From Vreelandella zhaodongensis (GTDB lineage: Bacteria; Pseudomonadota; Gammaproteobacteria; Pseudomonadales; Halomonadaceae): a stretch of DNA of 64,000 nucleotides. Below, piece by piece: positions 18,003-29,228 of the stretch (its first letter is position 1; every line of letters starts with the position of its first letter). Made by a program: the position numbers and the translations under genes. Location: positions 229,947 to 293,946 of the forward strand of contig NZ_JACCDD010000007.1 of the NCBI RefSeq assembly GCF_013415115.1, in the 5' to 3' direction. The notes under the pieces are model-generated. The model worked only from the letters and a program-made list of their open reading frames with translations. It made no database searches and was not told the origin of the DNA.

Positions 18003-18695
18003 TTAAAAGCCTAATTCGTCCAATAAGTCATCTACCTGATCCTGACCGGTGACAATATCTGGGGAATTACCTTTGACCTGAGGACCATTTAACAGCTCTT
18101 CATTGCGACGAGCGTTTTCGTTTTTCCACTGATCTTCCGCCTTGCGCTGCATCGACTCTCTGGCTTGCGCGCCCGGCACATTATCGATTAACACCTGCAC
18201 CAACTGATGCTCGATCTCTCGAATAACATCCATCATTTTTTTGATGACTTGACCAGTAAGATCCTGAAAATCCTGGGCCATCATAATATCTAGCAGCTCT
18301 TTGTTAGTCGCTGCTGCGATAGTCGGTACGTCGCTTAAGTAGGTGCGTGTTTCTTTGACTAACGCTTTGGCATCATCCAGCTCTTTGGGAGCTTCAAACC
18401 ATTCAGCCCAACGCTTATCCAATGCCTCAGCACGGTCAGAAAGCTGGTCTTGTAACGGTTGCGCGCGATCAATGGCATTTAACGCACGATCTGCAGCTTG
18501 CTCGGTCATGGTTGCCACGTAGTGCAGCCGATCACGTGCATCAGGAATCGCTTCCGCCGCTTTCTCGATCTCTTTGTCCAAGCCTAGCTCTCGCATATTG
18601 TCGCGCAACATGCGGGTCAGTTTGCCGATGCGAAAGATCAAGTCCTCAGCCGCTTCCTCGGACAGTTGAGTAGCGTTCTGCTCATGCTGACTCAT
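18003..18695 (-). CDS. cheZ: CheZ, CheY-phosphate phosphatase
   Basis: 230 residues. A long helical hairpin carries the catalytic segment QDFQDLTGQ at 141-149, containing the Gln that positions the attacking water. The C-terminus [12 protein letters not shown] is the amphipathic peptide that binds phosphorylated CheY. CheZ dephosphorylates CheY-P and so terminates the tumble or reversal signal. The gene follows cheY by 42 nt, the usual cheY-cheZ pairing of Gammaproteobacteria. Confidence 0.96.
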   Translation of the reverse strand: MSQHEQNATQLSEEAAEDLIFRIGKLTRMLRDNMRELGLDKEIEKAAEAIPDARDRLHYVATMTEQAADRALNAIDRAQPLQDQLSDRAEALDKRWAEWFEAPKELDDAKALVKETRTYLSDVPTIAAATNKELLDIMMAQDFQDLTGQVIKKMMDVIREIEHQLVQVLIDNVPGAQARESMQRKAEDQWKNENARRNEELLNGPQVKGNSPDIVTGQDQVDDLLDELGF

Positions 18696-18737
18696 AGGGG
18701 TGCCTCCTCGTTAACCGAGCATTTAAGCGCAGCCGCT

Positions 18738-19127
18738 TCATTTGCTCATTTTCTCGAAGATTTTGTTGAGTTTTTCTTCAAGGGTGGCGGCAGTAAACGG
18801 CTTGACAACATAACCGTTAGCCCCTGCTTGCGCAGCAGCAATAATGTTCTCTTTTTTGGCTTCTGCGGTCACCATCAATACTGGCAAGCCTTTCAATGCA
18901 TCGTCTTGGCGAATCTCTTTGAGCATTTCCAGGCCGTCAAGGTTAGGCATGTTCCAATCAGACACGACGAATTCAAAGTTGCCCGCCCGCAGTTTGTTCA
19001 GAGCATCTTGACCATCTTCTGCTTCATCTACGTTGGTAAAACCCAACTCTTTTAACAAGCTGCGAACGATCCGACGCATAGTGGGAAAGTCGTCAACTAC
19101 CAAAAAACTCATGTTCTTATCGGCCAT
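18738..19127 (-). CDS. cheY: CheY, chemotaxis response regulator
   Basis: A 129-residue single-domain receiver. The acidic pocket is VDDF (Asp12, Asp13), the phosphorylation site is Asp57 in VVSDWNMP, and the switch residues are Thr87 (VTAEAK) and Lys109 (VVKPFTA). CheY-P binds the N-terminal EIDALL segment of FliM (gene at 46834) and reverses the motor. Length and motifs are standard. Confidence 0.98.
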   Translation of the reverse strand: MADKNMSFLVVDDFPTMRRIVRSLLKELGFTNVDEAEDGQDALNKLRAGNFEFVVSDWNMPNLDGLEMLKEIRQDDALKGLPVLMVTAEAKKENIIAAAQAGANGYVVKPFTAATLEEKLNKIFEKMSK

Positions 19128-19216
19128 TGGTCATCCTCTTATTTAATATGTTTTAAAAAAAACAGGTGCTTATAAACAGCGATTAAGGTGACTGGTCATT
19201 CAGTCAGAGGTCAAGA

Positions 19217-20911
19217 TTAGAACGCTTCCCACTCGTCATGGTGGCTGTGTTCTGGTGTTCGGCGCGCAACCGGCATGGTAGCAGCAGGTTTCGCGGCCAG
19301 CCCAACAGCAGGCTGGCTGTGGGCTGGTAAGGCTTGGCGCTGTTGATCCTGTACGCCAAGTAACTTAAATACCGCTACCGCTTCTTCTAACCGGTTGGCT
19401 TGTTCTTCTAGCGACATCGCCGCTGCTGATGCTTGCTGAACCAGCGCCGCGTTCTGCTGCGTCACTTCATCCATTTGCCCTACCGCTTGGCTGACCTGCT
19501 CAATACCATCACTTTGCTCCTGAGAAGCCGCCGAAATTTCATCCATAATATCGGTTACTCGACGCACAGCGGTGACAACATTGGTCATGGTCGCACCCGC
19601 CTGTTCTACTAGCGTAGAACCTTGTTTGATCTGTGTAACGGACGCATCAATCAGCGTTTTAATTTCTTTAGCTGCATCAGCACTGCGACTGGCGAGGTTG
19701 CGAACTTCTCCCGCCACGACGGCAAACCCACGCCCTTGCTCGCCAGCACGTGCCGCTTCTACCGAAGCATTGAGAGCCAAAATATTGGTTTGAAAAGCGA
19801 TAGAGTCAATCACACTGGTGATGTCTGCCACTTTCTGAGAGCTGGTCGAAATTCCGTGCATGGTTTGCACGACCTGCTCCACCACCTGGCCACCTTGCTC
19901 GGCAGTAGTCGAGGCGTCCGCTGCCAGCGTACTTGCCTGACGCGCATTATCGGCATTTTGTTTAACCGTTGCCGTCATCTGTTCCATGCTGGCAGCCGTT
20001 TCTTCAATGGAAGCAGCCTGCTGTTCGGTACGTGATGACAAATCCGCATTACCACTCGCAATCTCTCGCGTGCCGTGATGTATTTCACCGCTACCTTCTC
20101 GTACGCGAGCCACTGTCGCTGTCAGGTTTTGCTGCATAACGGCCATCGCCGTAAACAGCCGGCCCACTTCATTGTGACCCGATTCGGGTACTGGCTCAGT
20201 CAAGTCTGCTTGGGCAATTTTATCCAAACGCCTGACCGCATCATTTAAAGGTGCAATCACAGTGCGACGCAAGGCACCATAAATAAGTAGCGTCACGAGC
20301 AACGCAACCGCAACGGCGAGTGCATTGATCCACATAAACACATTGCCTTGAGCGTCGGCGTCGCTACGGATGCGTTCGACACGCTGAAAACCATACTGAA
20401 CAAAGGCGGTGGTACTGCTTGCTAGGTGACTCAGCGGGTCAACCAGCTCCTCTCGCAAACGATTAAACGTATTGATATCCATCGTTTCAAACGTCACGTG
20501 CTGCTGCTTAACTAAGTCCATTACCTCGCGAAAGTCTGCGATCAGCGCATCACCCAATGCATCGCCCTGATCAGTGCGTGGCGTGGCAACAAACTGCTCA
20601 AAGCGCTGCTCTGCACGCTCGATACGATCCAGAGCAATGTCAACCTGTTCATTAGACTGACGGGTTTGGCCTACCATTAAGAAATTGGAAGCCGTTTCCA
20701 TCGCTAGCATCGCTTGATTAAGCAGCGAGTCTGCCCGATTAATCTCGTTAAGTTGATCGTTACTAATCAAGCTGTAAGTCGATAGGTTGGCCTGCGCATT
20801 ACGGTCTGACATGAAACTGATACCTGCTAACACCAAGATCAGCATGACAAAACTGGTGAGCGCGATGATAACCGCAGAGTGAATACTGATGTGCCGCAGT
20901 GAGCGTGTCAT
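19217..20911 (-). CDS. Methyl-accepting chemotaxis protein with Tar-type periplasmic domain
   Basis: 564 residues: an N-terminal membrane helix (about 11-33), a roughly 155-residue helical periplasmic sensor of the four-helix-bundle type, a second helix at about 190-212, HAMP ([22 protein letters not shown]), and the signalling hairpin with the conserved tip around [20 protein letters not shown]. The ligand is unknown. It ends in EWEAF, matching the xWxxF pentapeptide that tethers CheR and CheB, which are encoded next door. It lies between cheB and cheY. Confidence 0.92.
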   Translation of the reverse strand: MTRSLRHISIHSAVIIALTSFVMLILVLAGISFMSDRNAQANLSTYSLISNDQLNEINRADSLLNQAMLAMETASNFLMVGQTRQSNEQVDIALDRIERAEQRFEQFVATPRTDQGDALGDALIADFREVMDLVKQQHVTFETMDINTFNRLREELVDPLSHLASSTTAFVQYGFQRVERIRSDADAQGNVFMWINALAVAVALLVTLLIYGALRRTVIAPLNDAVRRLDKIAQADLTEPVPESGHNEVGRLFTAMAVMQQNLTATVARVREGSGEIHHGTREIASGNADLSSRTEQQAASIEETAASMEQMTATVKQNADNARQASTLAADASTTAEQGGQVVEQVVQTMHGISTSSQKVADITSVIDSIAFQTNILALNASVEAARAGEQGRGFAVVAGEVRNLASRSADAAKEIKTLIDASVTQIKQGSTLVEQAGATMTNVVTAVRRVTDIMDEISAASQEQSDGIEQVSQAVGQMDEVTQQNAALVQQASAAAMSLEEQANRLEEAVAVFKLLGVQDQQRQALPAHSQPAVGLAAKPAATMPVARRTPEHSHHDEWEAF

Positions 20912-20944
20912 TTCTTTTGTTCCCCTTACGTTGTTATGGGGTTG

Positions 20945-22006
20945 TTATACCCGCTGTGCACGTCCTGAAGCGGCAATTAATGCCATCAAACGTGACGGGA
21001 TGTCTTCTAACGCCACCACATCAACCGCCCCCCCCATCGCGATGGCCTCTCTGGGCATGCCAAACACCACACAGGTTTCTTCGTTTTGTGCAATGGTGGC
21101 AGCGCCTGCTTGACGCATCTCTAATAGCCCTGCTGCGCCGTCCTTACCCATCCCAGTCAAAATCACCCCAATGGCATTTTTACCAGCATGTTTTGAGGCA
21201 GAATGAAACAGCACATCAACAGAAGGCCGGTGACGGTTGACCGGCGGACCATCATTCAGGCGCGCCACATAGTTGGCACCGCTGCGGGCAAGCTCAAGGT
21301 GCTGGTCACCTGGGGCAATATAGGCGTGCCCTGGCAAAACACGCTCGCCATCGGCGGCCTCTTTTACGCTAATACGGCACAGCCGATCTAGCCGTTCGGC
21401 AAAGGAACGCGTAAAGCCACCAGGCATGTGCTGCGTAATCAAAATCGCTGGAGCATTCGCCGGCAGTGGTTCTAGCACTGACCGAATCGCCTCTGTGCCG
21501 CCAGTAGAAGCGCCAATGATAATCAGCTTTTCACTGGACACCATGGGGGCTTTCAATTGAGTGGGCGGCGGCGCATTTTTATGACGCGCCTGACGCGGGC
21601 GCGAACGCGCGGCGGCACGCAGCTTATCGGTAATTTCAGCCGCATACTCCATCATGCCGCTACGAATACCTAGGCTAGGCTTGGCCACAAAATCTAACGC
21701 GCCCAGCTCCAACGCTCGCAGGGTGATTTCTGAACCACTCTGAGTAAGCGATGACACCATAAGCACTGGCATGGGGCGTAGCCGCATTAGCCGCTCCAGG
21801 AAATCGAGGCCATCCATCCGCGGCATTTCTACGTCTAGCGTTAGCACATCAGGGTTGTGTTGTTTAATCAGATCTCTGGCTGCAATGGGGTCTGGCGCAA
21901 CGGCGACGACTTCCATGTCTGGCTGTGAATTGATTATTTCAGTCAATAAGTCACGAATCAGCGCCGAATCATCGACACACAACACTTTGATTTTGGCTGC
22001 GTTCAC
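20945..22006 (-). CDS. cheB: CheB, receptor methylesterase/deamidase
   Basis: 353 residues. The N-terminal receiver carries the phospho-acceptor Asp58 ([13 protein letters not shown]); after a basic linker ([10 protein letters not shown]) comes the esterase domain with Ser167 in [11 protein letters not shown], His193 in [10 protein letters not shown], and the Asp in [11 protein letters not shown]. CheB removes methyl groups from, and deamidates, chemoreceptors when phosphorylated by CheA, giving adaptation. It stands 90 nt after cheR. Confidence 0.97.
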   Translation of the reverse strand: MNAAKIKVLCVDDSALIRDLLTEIINSQPDMEVVAVAPDPIAARDLIKQHNPDVLTLDVEMPRMDGLDFLERLMRLRPMPVLMVSSLTQSGSEITLRALELGALDFVAKPSLGIRSGMMEYAAEITDKLRAAARSRPRQARHKNAPPPTQLKAPMVSSEKLIIIGASTGGTEAIRSVLEPLPANAPAILITQHMPGGFTRSFAERLDRLCRISVKEAADGERVLPGHAYIAPGDQHLELARSGANYVARLNDGPPVNRHRPSVDVLFHSASKHAGKNAIGVILTGMGKDGAAGLLEMRQAGAATIAQNEETCVVFGMPREAIAMGGAVDVVALEDIPSRLMALIAASGRAQRV

Positions 22007-22096
22007 AGCACGCCTCCTTTATACGGTAAACACCTGTGTGCCGACCCACTCCGATTGGGCGAACGCCCCCAGAAGTGCCAAACCCACGAAACCGAT

Positions 22097-22969
22097 TTAT
22101 TTTTTTGCGAGGGTATAGACCGTCTGCCCACGCAGCTTGAATGCATCACTGATGTACGAGAAATTTTCCGAGTGGCCAGCAAACAGCAGGGCATCTGGCT
22201 TCATCAACGGGGCAAACCGCTTGAGAATCTTGGCCTGAGTATCTTTATCGAAATAAATCATTATGTTGCGACAAAAAACGGCATCAAAAGGGCCTTTTAC
22301 CGACCACTGGGGTGCCAACAAATTTAGCGGTACAAACTCCACCAGGGCCGATACTTCTGGACGCACCCGCGCTAGGCCTGCGTGACCACCGGTGCCTTTT
22401 TGGAAAAACCGCTTTACCCGCGAATCGTCTAATTTGCGCACTTGTTCAAGCGGATAAATACCGGCGCGCGCTTTGCTCAGCGCGTCCGTATCAATATCGG
22501 TTGCTACTACCTTGGCTTGCGCGGCTTTTGGTCCTAGCGTCTCGAGCAGCGTCATCGCAATGGAATAAGGCTCTTCACCCGTCGAGGCCGCAGAGCACCA
22601 GATAGTGACGGGCGTTTGTTTTTGCTTGATGTGCTCGGCTAACAGTGGAAAGTGGTGGGCCTCGCGAAAAAACGCCGTAAGGTTGGTGGTTAAGGCATTG
22701 GTAAATGCCTCCCACTCTTTAGCATCTGGCTGACGCTCCAGTCGCGATAGGTAGTCGGTGAAACGCGTGATACCGTGGTGGCGCAGCCGCTTCGCTAAAC
22801 GGCTGTAAACCATTTCACGTTTATGTTCAGCAAGCACTATTCCGGCGCGCAGGTAAATCAGCTCTCTTATGCGTGAAAAGTCAGCGTCCGTTAGCACAAG
22901 GTCGCGCTCGATCTGCCCCCCTGATGCCCACTGGCTGGCCTCAGCTCCCCGCTCGCGTTGGTCGATCAA
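22097..22969 (-). CDS. cheR: CheR, chemoreceptor methyltransferase
   Basis: An S-adenosylmethionine-dependent methyltransferase of about 290 residues that methylates receptor glutamates. An N-terminal helical domain ([20 protein letters not shown]) precedes the catalytic fold with [16 protein letters not shown] (SAM-binding), [14 protein letters not shown], and [14 protein letters not shown]. The TTG at 22969 is favoured because its TTGA overlaps the receptor stop codon and GGGAAG lies just upstream; an in-frame GTG at 22981 is possible but has no room for a ribosome-binding site. It directly follows the Aer-like receptor gene. Confidence 0.94.
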   Translation of the reverse strand: MIDQRERGAEASQWASGGQIERDLVLTDADFSRIRELIYLRAGIVLAEHKREMVYSRLAKRLRHHGITRFTDYLSRLERQPDAKEWEAFTNALTTNLTAFFREAHHFPLLAEHIKQKQTPVTIWCSAASTGEEPYSIAMTLLETLGPKAAQAKVVATDIDTDALSKARAGIYPLEQVRKLDDSRVKRFFQKGTGGHAGLARVRPEVSALVEFVPLNLLAPQWSVKGPFDAVFCRNIMIYFDKDTQAKILKRFAPLMKPDALLFAGHSENFSYISDAFKLRGQTVYTLAKK

Positions 22970-25128
22970 AATTCTTCCCACTCCTCTACAGAGGCCAGCG
23001 GCCGCTTTGTTGGCGACGTAGGCAGTTTACTCGGGCTTTCAAGGAGCTGAGTCGCACTGCCGCGATAGGTATTAAGTGCAGAGCCGGATGCATGGGGGGC
23101 GCTATGATTGCTCAAGCGGAACGCTTCAACAGACAGTGCCAATAAGCCCGCTTGCTGCTCTAATGCCACCGCGGCACGTGCTGTTTCCTGAACACGTACG
23201 GCATTTTGTTGGGTTGCTTGATCCATTTCCGCCACAGCTTGGTTGACTTCCGCAATACCATGACTCTGCTCTTCAGACGCTGACGAAATATCGTGCATAA
23301 TCTGAGTGACATTTCGCGCAGCATCGGCAACCTCGCCTATCGCTTCTTCCGCTTTTTTGACCAGTCCAGCGCCAGCATTTATTTCTAGATTAGAGCCGTC
23401 TATTAGCCCGCGAATCTCTTTAGAAGCGCTTGCACTACGACCTGCTAGATTACGGACTTCTTCGGCAACCACCGCAAAACCGCGACCATGCTCACCTGCC
23501 CTAGCGGCTTCAACTGACGCATTGAGTGCCAGGATATTGGTTTGGAAAGCAATCGAGTCAATCACGTTGATGATGTCAGTCATTTTTTGCGAGCTTTGGG
23601 TAATTCGCTGCATATTCTCGACTAACTGCGACATGAGTTCCCCAGTCTGCGTCACCTGCTTAGCATTATTATCGGCAAGGCGGCGAGCTTCTTGAGCGTT
23701 ATCACTGTTTTGTCGCACGGTTGTGGTCATTTCTTCCATGCTGGAGGCCGTTTGCTGTAGCGACGCCGCCTGCTGCTCGGTACGCGAGGACAACGCTTCG
23801 TTACCACTGGCAATATCTTGGGCGGCGGGCGTGACCACATTAATGCCGCCTTTTACATCACTGATAATGCTACTCAAACTTTTACGCATGGTATTCAGCG
23901 ACTCCATCAGCAGACCGACTTCATCACGCTGGTGGGGGGGCACTTTGGCGGCTAGGTTTCCACCCGCTATTTGCAAGGTAAAACGTGATGCGCTCTTCAG
24001 CGGTCGAACAATCGAGCGTAACGTAATAGCTCCCAATAGGATAAGCGCCAACAAGCCACTCCCCAGTACAACAGCCTGGGCACTGAGCATACGGGCCTGA
24101 CCTCGCTCAGCATCAACAGCCATGGATTCCGCGGCGGCTTGTTTCTGAGCGATCAGCTGATTCACCATGGAAGAGAGCTCACGCCCTTCGTTATTCATCA
24201 CGCTCGTAATTGCATCCAAGCCGACAAACACTTCATACGTATCTTCGGCCTGTAGAACGGTTGATGCTCGCAACATGCCATTGTCTAAAAACGCCTGTAA
24301 CCGCTCATTGAACGAGGTGGCAAGTGTTGAGACGTTAACCTCACGAGAGTAGTACTGCTGCCAGACGGACTCGATCGTCGCGGCACTGTCAGCAACCATT
24401 TCACCCATCTCGAAGCGCTGTTGAATCAGCTCCATACGTTCTGGCTCAATCATGGCTTGGCGGGTTTGCGCGATGGTTTGATCAATCTGTTGCAGGCGAA
24501 TGACATCACCCAGCCCATCATTGTTAAGCGCCGTAAGGCGCTCGCCCGATACGTTGATGCCATACAGCCCAAGGCCACCACTTACCAACAGCAGCGCACC
24601 TGCCACCACAATCATGCCAACCAATTTAGCGCGAATGGTATCAAGCCGTATCCGCTTTAAGCGCTGGGCAAGGCCTTTCTTGCGTAGCTTCCCCTTGTCT
24701 AGATAAAGCTGCTTGTTGCGTCCTTCACGAATTTCAGCGTAGGCTTGCTCCGCTTGCGCAATCGCCTCTCTAGATGCCTGCACCCTGACAGAGGCGTACC
24801 CCACTACTTGGTCTTCCTCAACAATGGGTGTAACGCTGGCACTTACCCAGTAGTGGTCACCATTTTTACAACGGTTTTTAACCAGCCCTCGCCATGTTTC
24901 ACCGCTTTTCACGGTCTGCCACAGGTTTTCAAATGCCACTGGCGGCATATCTGGGTGCCGAATCAGGTTATGCGGCGCGCCTATCAGCTCTTCATGCTGG
25001 AAACCACTTATCTGGATAAAGGCAGGGTTTGCATAGGTAATGCGCCCTTTAAGATCCGTACGCGAAACGAGGAAATCATCACTCTGGAGTTCAACTTCAC
25101 GCTGAGTGACTGGCTGGTTATTACGCAT
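22966..25128 (-). CDS. Aer-like chemoreceptor with PAS domain
   Basis: 720 residues from the ATG at 25128, which has AAGG 7 nt upstream and gives the typical Aer start [14 protein letters not shown]. Residues about 10-125 are a PAS domain matching Aer ([44 protein letters not shown]), expected to bind FAD and report redox or oxygen. Unlike E. coli Aer, two membrane helices follow (about 172-195 and 350-370) that enclose a roughly 150-residue periplasmic helical domain, so it may sense both energy state and an external ligand. HAMP and the signalling hairpin are complete. The C-terminus EEWEEF is a CheR/CheB tether of the xWxxF type. Confidence 0.9.
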   Translation of the reverse strand: MRNNQPVTQREVELQSDDFLVSRTDLKGRITYANPAFIQISGFQHEELIGAPHNLIRHPDMPPVAFENLWQTVKSGETWRGLVKNRCKNGDHYWVSASVTPIVEEDQVVGYASVRVQASREAIAQAEQAYAEIREGRNKQLYLDKGKLRKKGLAQRLKRIRLDTIRAKLVGMIVVAGALLLVSGGLGLYGINVSGERLTALNNDGLGDVIRLQQIDQTIAQTRQAMIEPERMELIQQRFEMGEMVADSAATIESVWQQYYSREVNVSTLATSFNERLQAFLDNGMLRASTVLQAEDTYEVFVGLDAITSVMNNEGRELSSMVNQLIAQKQAAAESMAVDAERGQARMLSAQAVVLGSGLLALILLGAITLRSIVRPLKSASRFTLQIAGGNLAAKVPPHQRDEVGLLMESLNTMRKSLSSIISDVKGGINVVTPAAQDIASGNEALSSRTEQQAASLQQTASSMEEMTTTVRQNSDNAQEARRLADNNAKQVTQTGELMSQLVENMQRITQSSQKMTDIINVIDSIAFQTNILALNASVEAARAGEHGRGFAVVAEEVRNLAGRSASASKEIRGLIDGSNLEINAGAGLVKKAEEAIGEVADAARNVTQIMHDISSASEEQSHGIAEVNQAVAEMDQATQQNAVRVQETARAAVALEQQAGLLALSVEAFRLSNHSAPHASGSALNTYRGSATQLLESPSKLPTSPTKRPLASVEEWEEF

Positions 25129-25186
25129 CCGCATACCTTATTTTTAGTATTAAAGCCGAGGAAGTAATGAGCCTAAACCGCACGAC

Positions 25187-26515
25187 TTAAAACGCTTCCC
25201 ACTCATCGACTGCCGTGTTACGAGCAGGTGTTTTTTTGGCCGCCGTAGCTGGGACGGCAGGCACTTGCTGAAGGGCACGAGGCTGCAATGCGTGGCGAGA
25301 TACGGGATTACTCGTCAGCCCATGACTAGGCCCAACATGAAAGCGCTCGACAGCCTCTCTCAAGCGCGCCGCTTCGCTCTCTAACTCATTGGCACTGCGT
25401 GCTGCCTGCTGAACCAGCTGAGCATTTTGCTGCACGACCTGATCCATTTGGGCCACCGCTTGATTCACCTGACCAATGCCATTGCTTTGTTCTTCAGAAG
25501 CGGCTGCGATCTCATCCATAATATCGTTGACCCGTTGAACGGCAGCGACAAGATCCTGCATGGTTTGTCCCGCGTGGTTCACCCGCTGGGTACCTGCGTC
25601 GACTTTGCCAAGCGATGCATCAATCAGGGTGCGAATTTCTTTGGCGGCATTGGCACTGCGGCTAGCGAGACTGCGAACTTCTTGCGCTACCACGGCAAAC
25701 CCTTTGCCATGCTCGCCAGCGCGGGCGGCCTCTACCGACGCATTCAAGGCAAGAATGTTGGTTTGAAAGGCAATGTTATCGATGACCGTAATAATCTCGG
25801 CGACCTGGTGGGAGCTCGCGCTGATGTCTTGCATGGTTTCAACAATGTTGGACACTTCTTCGCCACTGCGTCTGGCGGTTAGCGTTACCTCATTGGCGAG
25901 CTGGCTGGCTTGTAGCGCATTGTCTGCATTGTGCCCCACGGTAGAGGCCAACTGCTCCATGCTGGAGGCCGTCTCTTCCAGGGAAGAGGCTTGCTGCTCG
26001 GTTCGTGAAGAGAGGTCATTATTGCCACTGGCGATATGCTGAGAACGCTCAAAAATCGACGCGCCGCTTTGACGAACCACACCGACAGTCTCAGACAGCG
26101 AAGACTGCATATGCGCCATCGCGCTATAGAGTCTGCCAATTTCATTATTGCCGGGAGAGGTAATCTGCTGGCTCAAATCGCCCTGAGCCATTTTCTCGAA
26201 GTAACCTACTAAGCGATCCAGGGGACGCAGTACATTAACGCTCACGCCCCAGATCACCACCGTCACCGTTAATCCGGTCATGATGACAACGCCAATTAAC
26301 ACCCAACGAATACGGGCAGCAAAATCGCCGAATGCCGCTTGCTGCACCTGTAGATCATTCGACGCCTGCACAATGGCTGCGCCATGGTGGAGTGCATAAA
26401 GCCCTATGCCACAGGCCACCACCACCAAGATTGAAAAGGTGGCCAGTACCAGCCCCCAGCTCAGACGTACGGTCATATTGCTCATCACTTGACGCATTAG
26501 CGGTGTCACACGCAT
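25187..26515 (-). CDS. Methyl-accepting chemotaxis protein with a minimal periplasmic loop
   Basis: About 442 residues. Two membrane helices (WGLVLATFSILVVVACGIGL and WVLIGVVIMTGLTVTVVIWG) are separated by only about 35 residues, too few for a four-helix or Cache sensor, so signals may come through the membrane, HAMP or a partner. HAMP and a complete signalling hairpin ([20 protein letters not shown]) follow, and the end EWEAF is a CheR/CheB tether. The start is uncertain: the ATG at 26515 has GGAG very close; a GTG at 26509 has better spacing; a GTG at 26557 has none. It lies 100 nt downstream of cheW. Confidence 0.86.
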   Translation of the reverse strand: MRVTPLMRQVMSNMTVRLSWGLVLATFSILVVVACGIGLYALHHGAAIVQASNDLQVQQAAFGDFAARIRWVLIGVVIMTGLTVTVVIWGVSVNVLRPLDRLVGYFEKMAQGDLSQQITSPGNNEIGRLYSAMAHMQSSLSETVGVVRQSGASIFERSQHIASGNNDLSSRTEQQASSLEETASSMEQLASTVGHNADNALQASQLANEVTLTARRSGEEVSNIVETMQDISASSHQVAEIITVIDNIAFQTNILALNASVEAARAGEHGKGFAVVAQEVRSLASRSANAAKEIRTLIDASLGKVDAGTQRVNHAGQTMQDLVAAVQRVNDIMDEIAAASEEQSNGIGQVNQAVAQMDQVVQQNAQLVQQAARSANELESEAARLREAVERFHVGPSHGLTSNPVSRHALQPRALQQVPAVPATAAKKTPARNTAVDEWEAF

Positions 26516-26615
26516 TACTCCAAACACAACCGTATCGGCAGGCGCTATCCGTTGCACCAGAGGGCTGTTTTTTGGCTTACGGAAGGCACGCTCCCTGTGC
26601 CGGGCAGTAATAGGG

Positions 26616-27116
26616 TTAGCGGTTGCTAGTGCTGTCGACGAGTGCCATTTCTTCGCTGGTCAGCAGCTTATCGATATCCACTAACACCAGCATGCGATCT
26701 TCGAGGCTCCCTAGCCCGCTCAAGAAATCAGAGGAGAGCGTGACGCCAAATTCAGGCGCTGGCTTGATTTGATCGGGTGTCAACGTCATAACATCGGACA
26801 CGCCATCCACCACGATACCAACCACGCGGTCGGCCACATTAACGACAATAACTACCGTTTGGCCGCCGTACTCCACACTGTCTAGGTGGAACTTAATGCG
26901 CAGATCAACAATAGGCACAATGACGCCGCGCAGATTGGTCACCCCTTTAATAAAGTCTGGTGCATTGGCAATCCGAGTAACATTTTCGTATCCGCGTATT
27001 TCCTGAACCTTAAGAATATCGATGGCGTACTCTTCTTCCCCCAAAGAGAACACCAAGAATTCGCGATTATCCGCTTCTGCGGCGGACAGAACCGCTCCAT
27101 TGTTTGCTTGGCTCAT
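26616..27116 (-). CDS. cheW: CheW, chemotaxis coupling protein
   Basis: 166 residues, the usual SH3-like coupling protein joining receptors to Che[46 protein letters not shown], and [19 protein letters not shown] are the expected blocks. Its start overlaps the cheA stop by 4 bp (ATGA), so the two are coupled. Confidence 0.97.
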   Translation of the reverse strand: MSQANNGAVLSAAEADNREFLVFSLGEEEYAIDILKVQEIRGYENVTRIANAPDFIKGVTNLRGVIVPIVDLRIKFHLDSVEYGGQTVVIVVNVADRVVGIVVDGVSDVMTLTPDQIKPAPEFGVTLSSDFLSGLGSLEDRMLVLVDIDKLLTSEEMALVDSTSNR

Positions 27117-29191
27117 GACGGCTCAGCCTCCTGGTAATAAGAGAGATGTGGATAATTCACCTGCTTTCCGGCTTCTTTCTTGGCACGGCTTAACCGGTGT
27201 AAACCTGTAATATCTAGAATTAGCGCAACGCTACCATCACCCAGGATAGTGGCCGCCGAAACACCCGGCACTTTGCGATAATTATCTTCTAAGTTCTTTA
27301 CAACCACCTGCTGCTGGCCAATCAACTCATCGACCAACATGGCATAGCGACGGCCTTCGCCCTGAACAATCACGGCAATACTTTTGGTCGGGTCGGTAAT
27401 GGCATTTTCGACATCGAGAACTTCATGGATAGCGATAACAGGAAGGTATTCATCGCGCACCTTAAGCACCACATCATCTCCCGCCATGGCATACATATCG
27501 CCTTTGGCAGGCTGTAACGACTCAAGCACCGTGGAAAGCGGCAAAATAAAGGTTTCACCACCCACTTTGATAGACATACCATCAAGAATGGCGAGGGTTA
27601 ACGGCAACACAATACGCGTGTTGGTGCCCTCACCTTTCTTAGATTGAATTTCAACCCGGCCTCCCATGCCTTGAATATTCCGCTTCACGACATCCATGCC
27701 GACACCACGGCCAGAGACATCGGTGACTTCTTTTGCCGTGGAGAAACCCGGCGCAAAAATCAGCTGGAAGACATCTTCGTCGGGCATGTTGTCGGAAACG
27801 TTCAAGCCGTTTTCACGCGCTTTTGCCAACAGCCGGTCGCGGTCCATACCGGCACCGTCGTCACGAACTTCTATCAGAATGTTGCCACCCTGATGACGTG
27901 CCGATAGCACCAGCTTGCCAATCCGGGGCTTGCCTAACGCCTCTCGCTCGTCAGGCATCTCAATCCCGTGGTCTAAGCTGTTACGCACCAGGTGCGTTAG
28001 CGGGTCGGTAATACGCTCAACCAAACTTTTGTCCAGTTCAGTGGATTTACCTTCAGTGACCAGCTCAATTTCTTTGTTCAATTTACCGGCAGTATCGCGC
28101 ACAACGCGGGGAAAGCGGCTAAACACAAACTCCATTGGAATCATACGGATCGACATCACCGCTTCCTGAAGATCCCGCGCGTTACGCTGAAGCAGGCTCA
28201 TGCCATTTTGTAAGGAGCTGTTGCCAACAGACTGATCACCAAGATCGCTGACCGTTTGATCCAGCATCGACTGAGTGATGATCAGCTCACCGACCAAATT
28301 GATAATTTGGTCGACTTTGTCTACCGACACACGGATTGAGGAGGACTCAGGAGCCGCTTTTTTAGCCGCTGGCTTGGCTGGCTTTTGGGGCGTTGGTGCA
28401 CTGCTGGCAGGTTTGGCAGACTCTGGGGGCACTACCTCATCAACGGCTTCGTCTGCTGGTGGGTCTAACGCAAGATTAGCGTTGGCAGCTTGATCAACGT
28501 CTGTCACGCTAATTTCGATCTGCTCAGGCTCAATAATGAAGCACATCACCGCTTCGATATCATCACCACTGACGTCACCCGTCACGATGACTTCATAACG
28601 CTTTTCATCCCCCGAATGCGACTGGACATTGCCCAGTTGCTCCAGCTCTTCAACCAGCAACGTGCGATCTTTTTCACTCACGTTCAGCAGCGCCACCATG
28701 AGTTGGCGCTCGCTTTGCGGGGCAGCTTCCGTGGCCTCAGAGCTAGCTGACGATGTTTGTTCAATCAACGGCGCCGGTGCCACCGGCGCATCCAACGTCT
28801 GCCCAATTTCTTCCAGCGCTATCTTTTGCAGTGTTTGGCAAATGCGTTCGTAAGCTTCCTGGTTCGGCTCTTCCTCGTTGCGATAGGCATCGAGTTGCTC
28901 ATGCATGATGTCTTTTGCCTCTAAAAAGGTATCAACGAGGTCGGCTCGCAGGGTCAATTCACCTTTGCGGGCATGGTCCAATAGGTTTTCAAAGATATGC
29001 GTGGTTTTTTGCAGCACGCTAAAGCCGAAGGTGCCCGCCCCTCCCTTAATAGAATGGGCTGCGCGGAAAATAGCGTTTAGCTGCTCGCTATCCGGATCAT
29101 CGACATCCAGTTCCAGCAGGTGCTGCTCCATATCGGCCAGCAGCTCTTCAGCCTCTTCAAAAAAGGTGTCAAAAAAATCCGCTATATCCAT
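27113..29191 (-). CDS. cheA: CheA, chemotaxis histidine kinase
   Basis: 692 residues from the ATG at 29191, where GGAG stands 6 nt upstream; a longer GTG frame begins within that site. P1 carries His46 ([16 protein letters not shown]); P2 is at about 160-240, followed by an Ala/Pro-rich linker; P3 dimerisation starts at [18 protein letters not shown]; the P4 ATPase has the N box [15 protein letters not shown]1 DDGAGMD and [20 protein letters not shown]5 is CheW-like. CheA phosphorylates CheY and CheB in response to the receptors. It lies 37 nt after motB and overlaps cheW. Confidence 0.97.
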   Translation of the reverse strand: MDIADFFDTFFEEAEELLADMEQHLLELDVDDPDSEQLNAIFRAAHSIKGGAGTFGFSVLQKTTHIFENLLDHARKGELTLRADLVDTFLEAKDIMHEQLDAYRNEEEPNQEAYERICQTLQKIALEEIGQTLDAPVAPAPLIEQTSSASSEATEAAPQSERQLMVALLNVSEKDRTLLVEELEQLGNVQSHSGDEKRYEVIVTGDVSGDDIEAVMCFIIEPEQIEISVTDVDQAANANLALDPPADEAVDEVVPPESAKPASSAPTPQKPAKPAAKKAAPESSSIRVSVDKVDQIINLVGELIITQSMLDQTVSDLGDQSVGNSSLQNGMSLLQRNARDLQEAVMSIRMIPMEFVFSRFPRVVRDTAGKLNKEIELVTEGKSTELDKSLVERITDPLTHLVRNSLDHGIEMPDEREALGKPRIGKLVLSARHQGGNILIEVRDDGAGMDRDRLLAKARENGLNVSDNMPDEDVFQLIFAPGFSTAKEVTDVSGRGVGMDVVKRNIQGMGGRVEIQSKKGEGTNTRIVLPLTLAILDGMSIKVGGETFILPLSTVLESLQPAKGDMYAMAGDDVVLKVRDEYLPVIAIHEVLDVENAITDPTKSIAVIVQGEGRRYAMLVDELIGQQQVVVKNLEDNYRKVPGVSAATILGDGSVALILDITGLHRLSRAKKEAGKQVNYPHLSYYQEAEPS

Positions 29192-29228
29192 GCACCGCTC
29201 CACGTCATAGTGTTGTTATCAGCCCAGC

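Noticed and set aside
26531..26538. GCCGATAC on the minus strand before a chemoreceptor gene, like a sigma-28 -10
   Set aside because: No TAAAGT-like -35 lies 11 nt upstream, so the match is incomplete.
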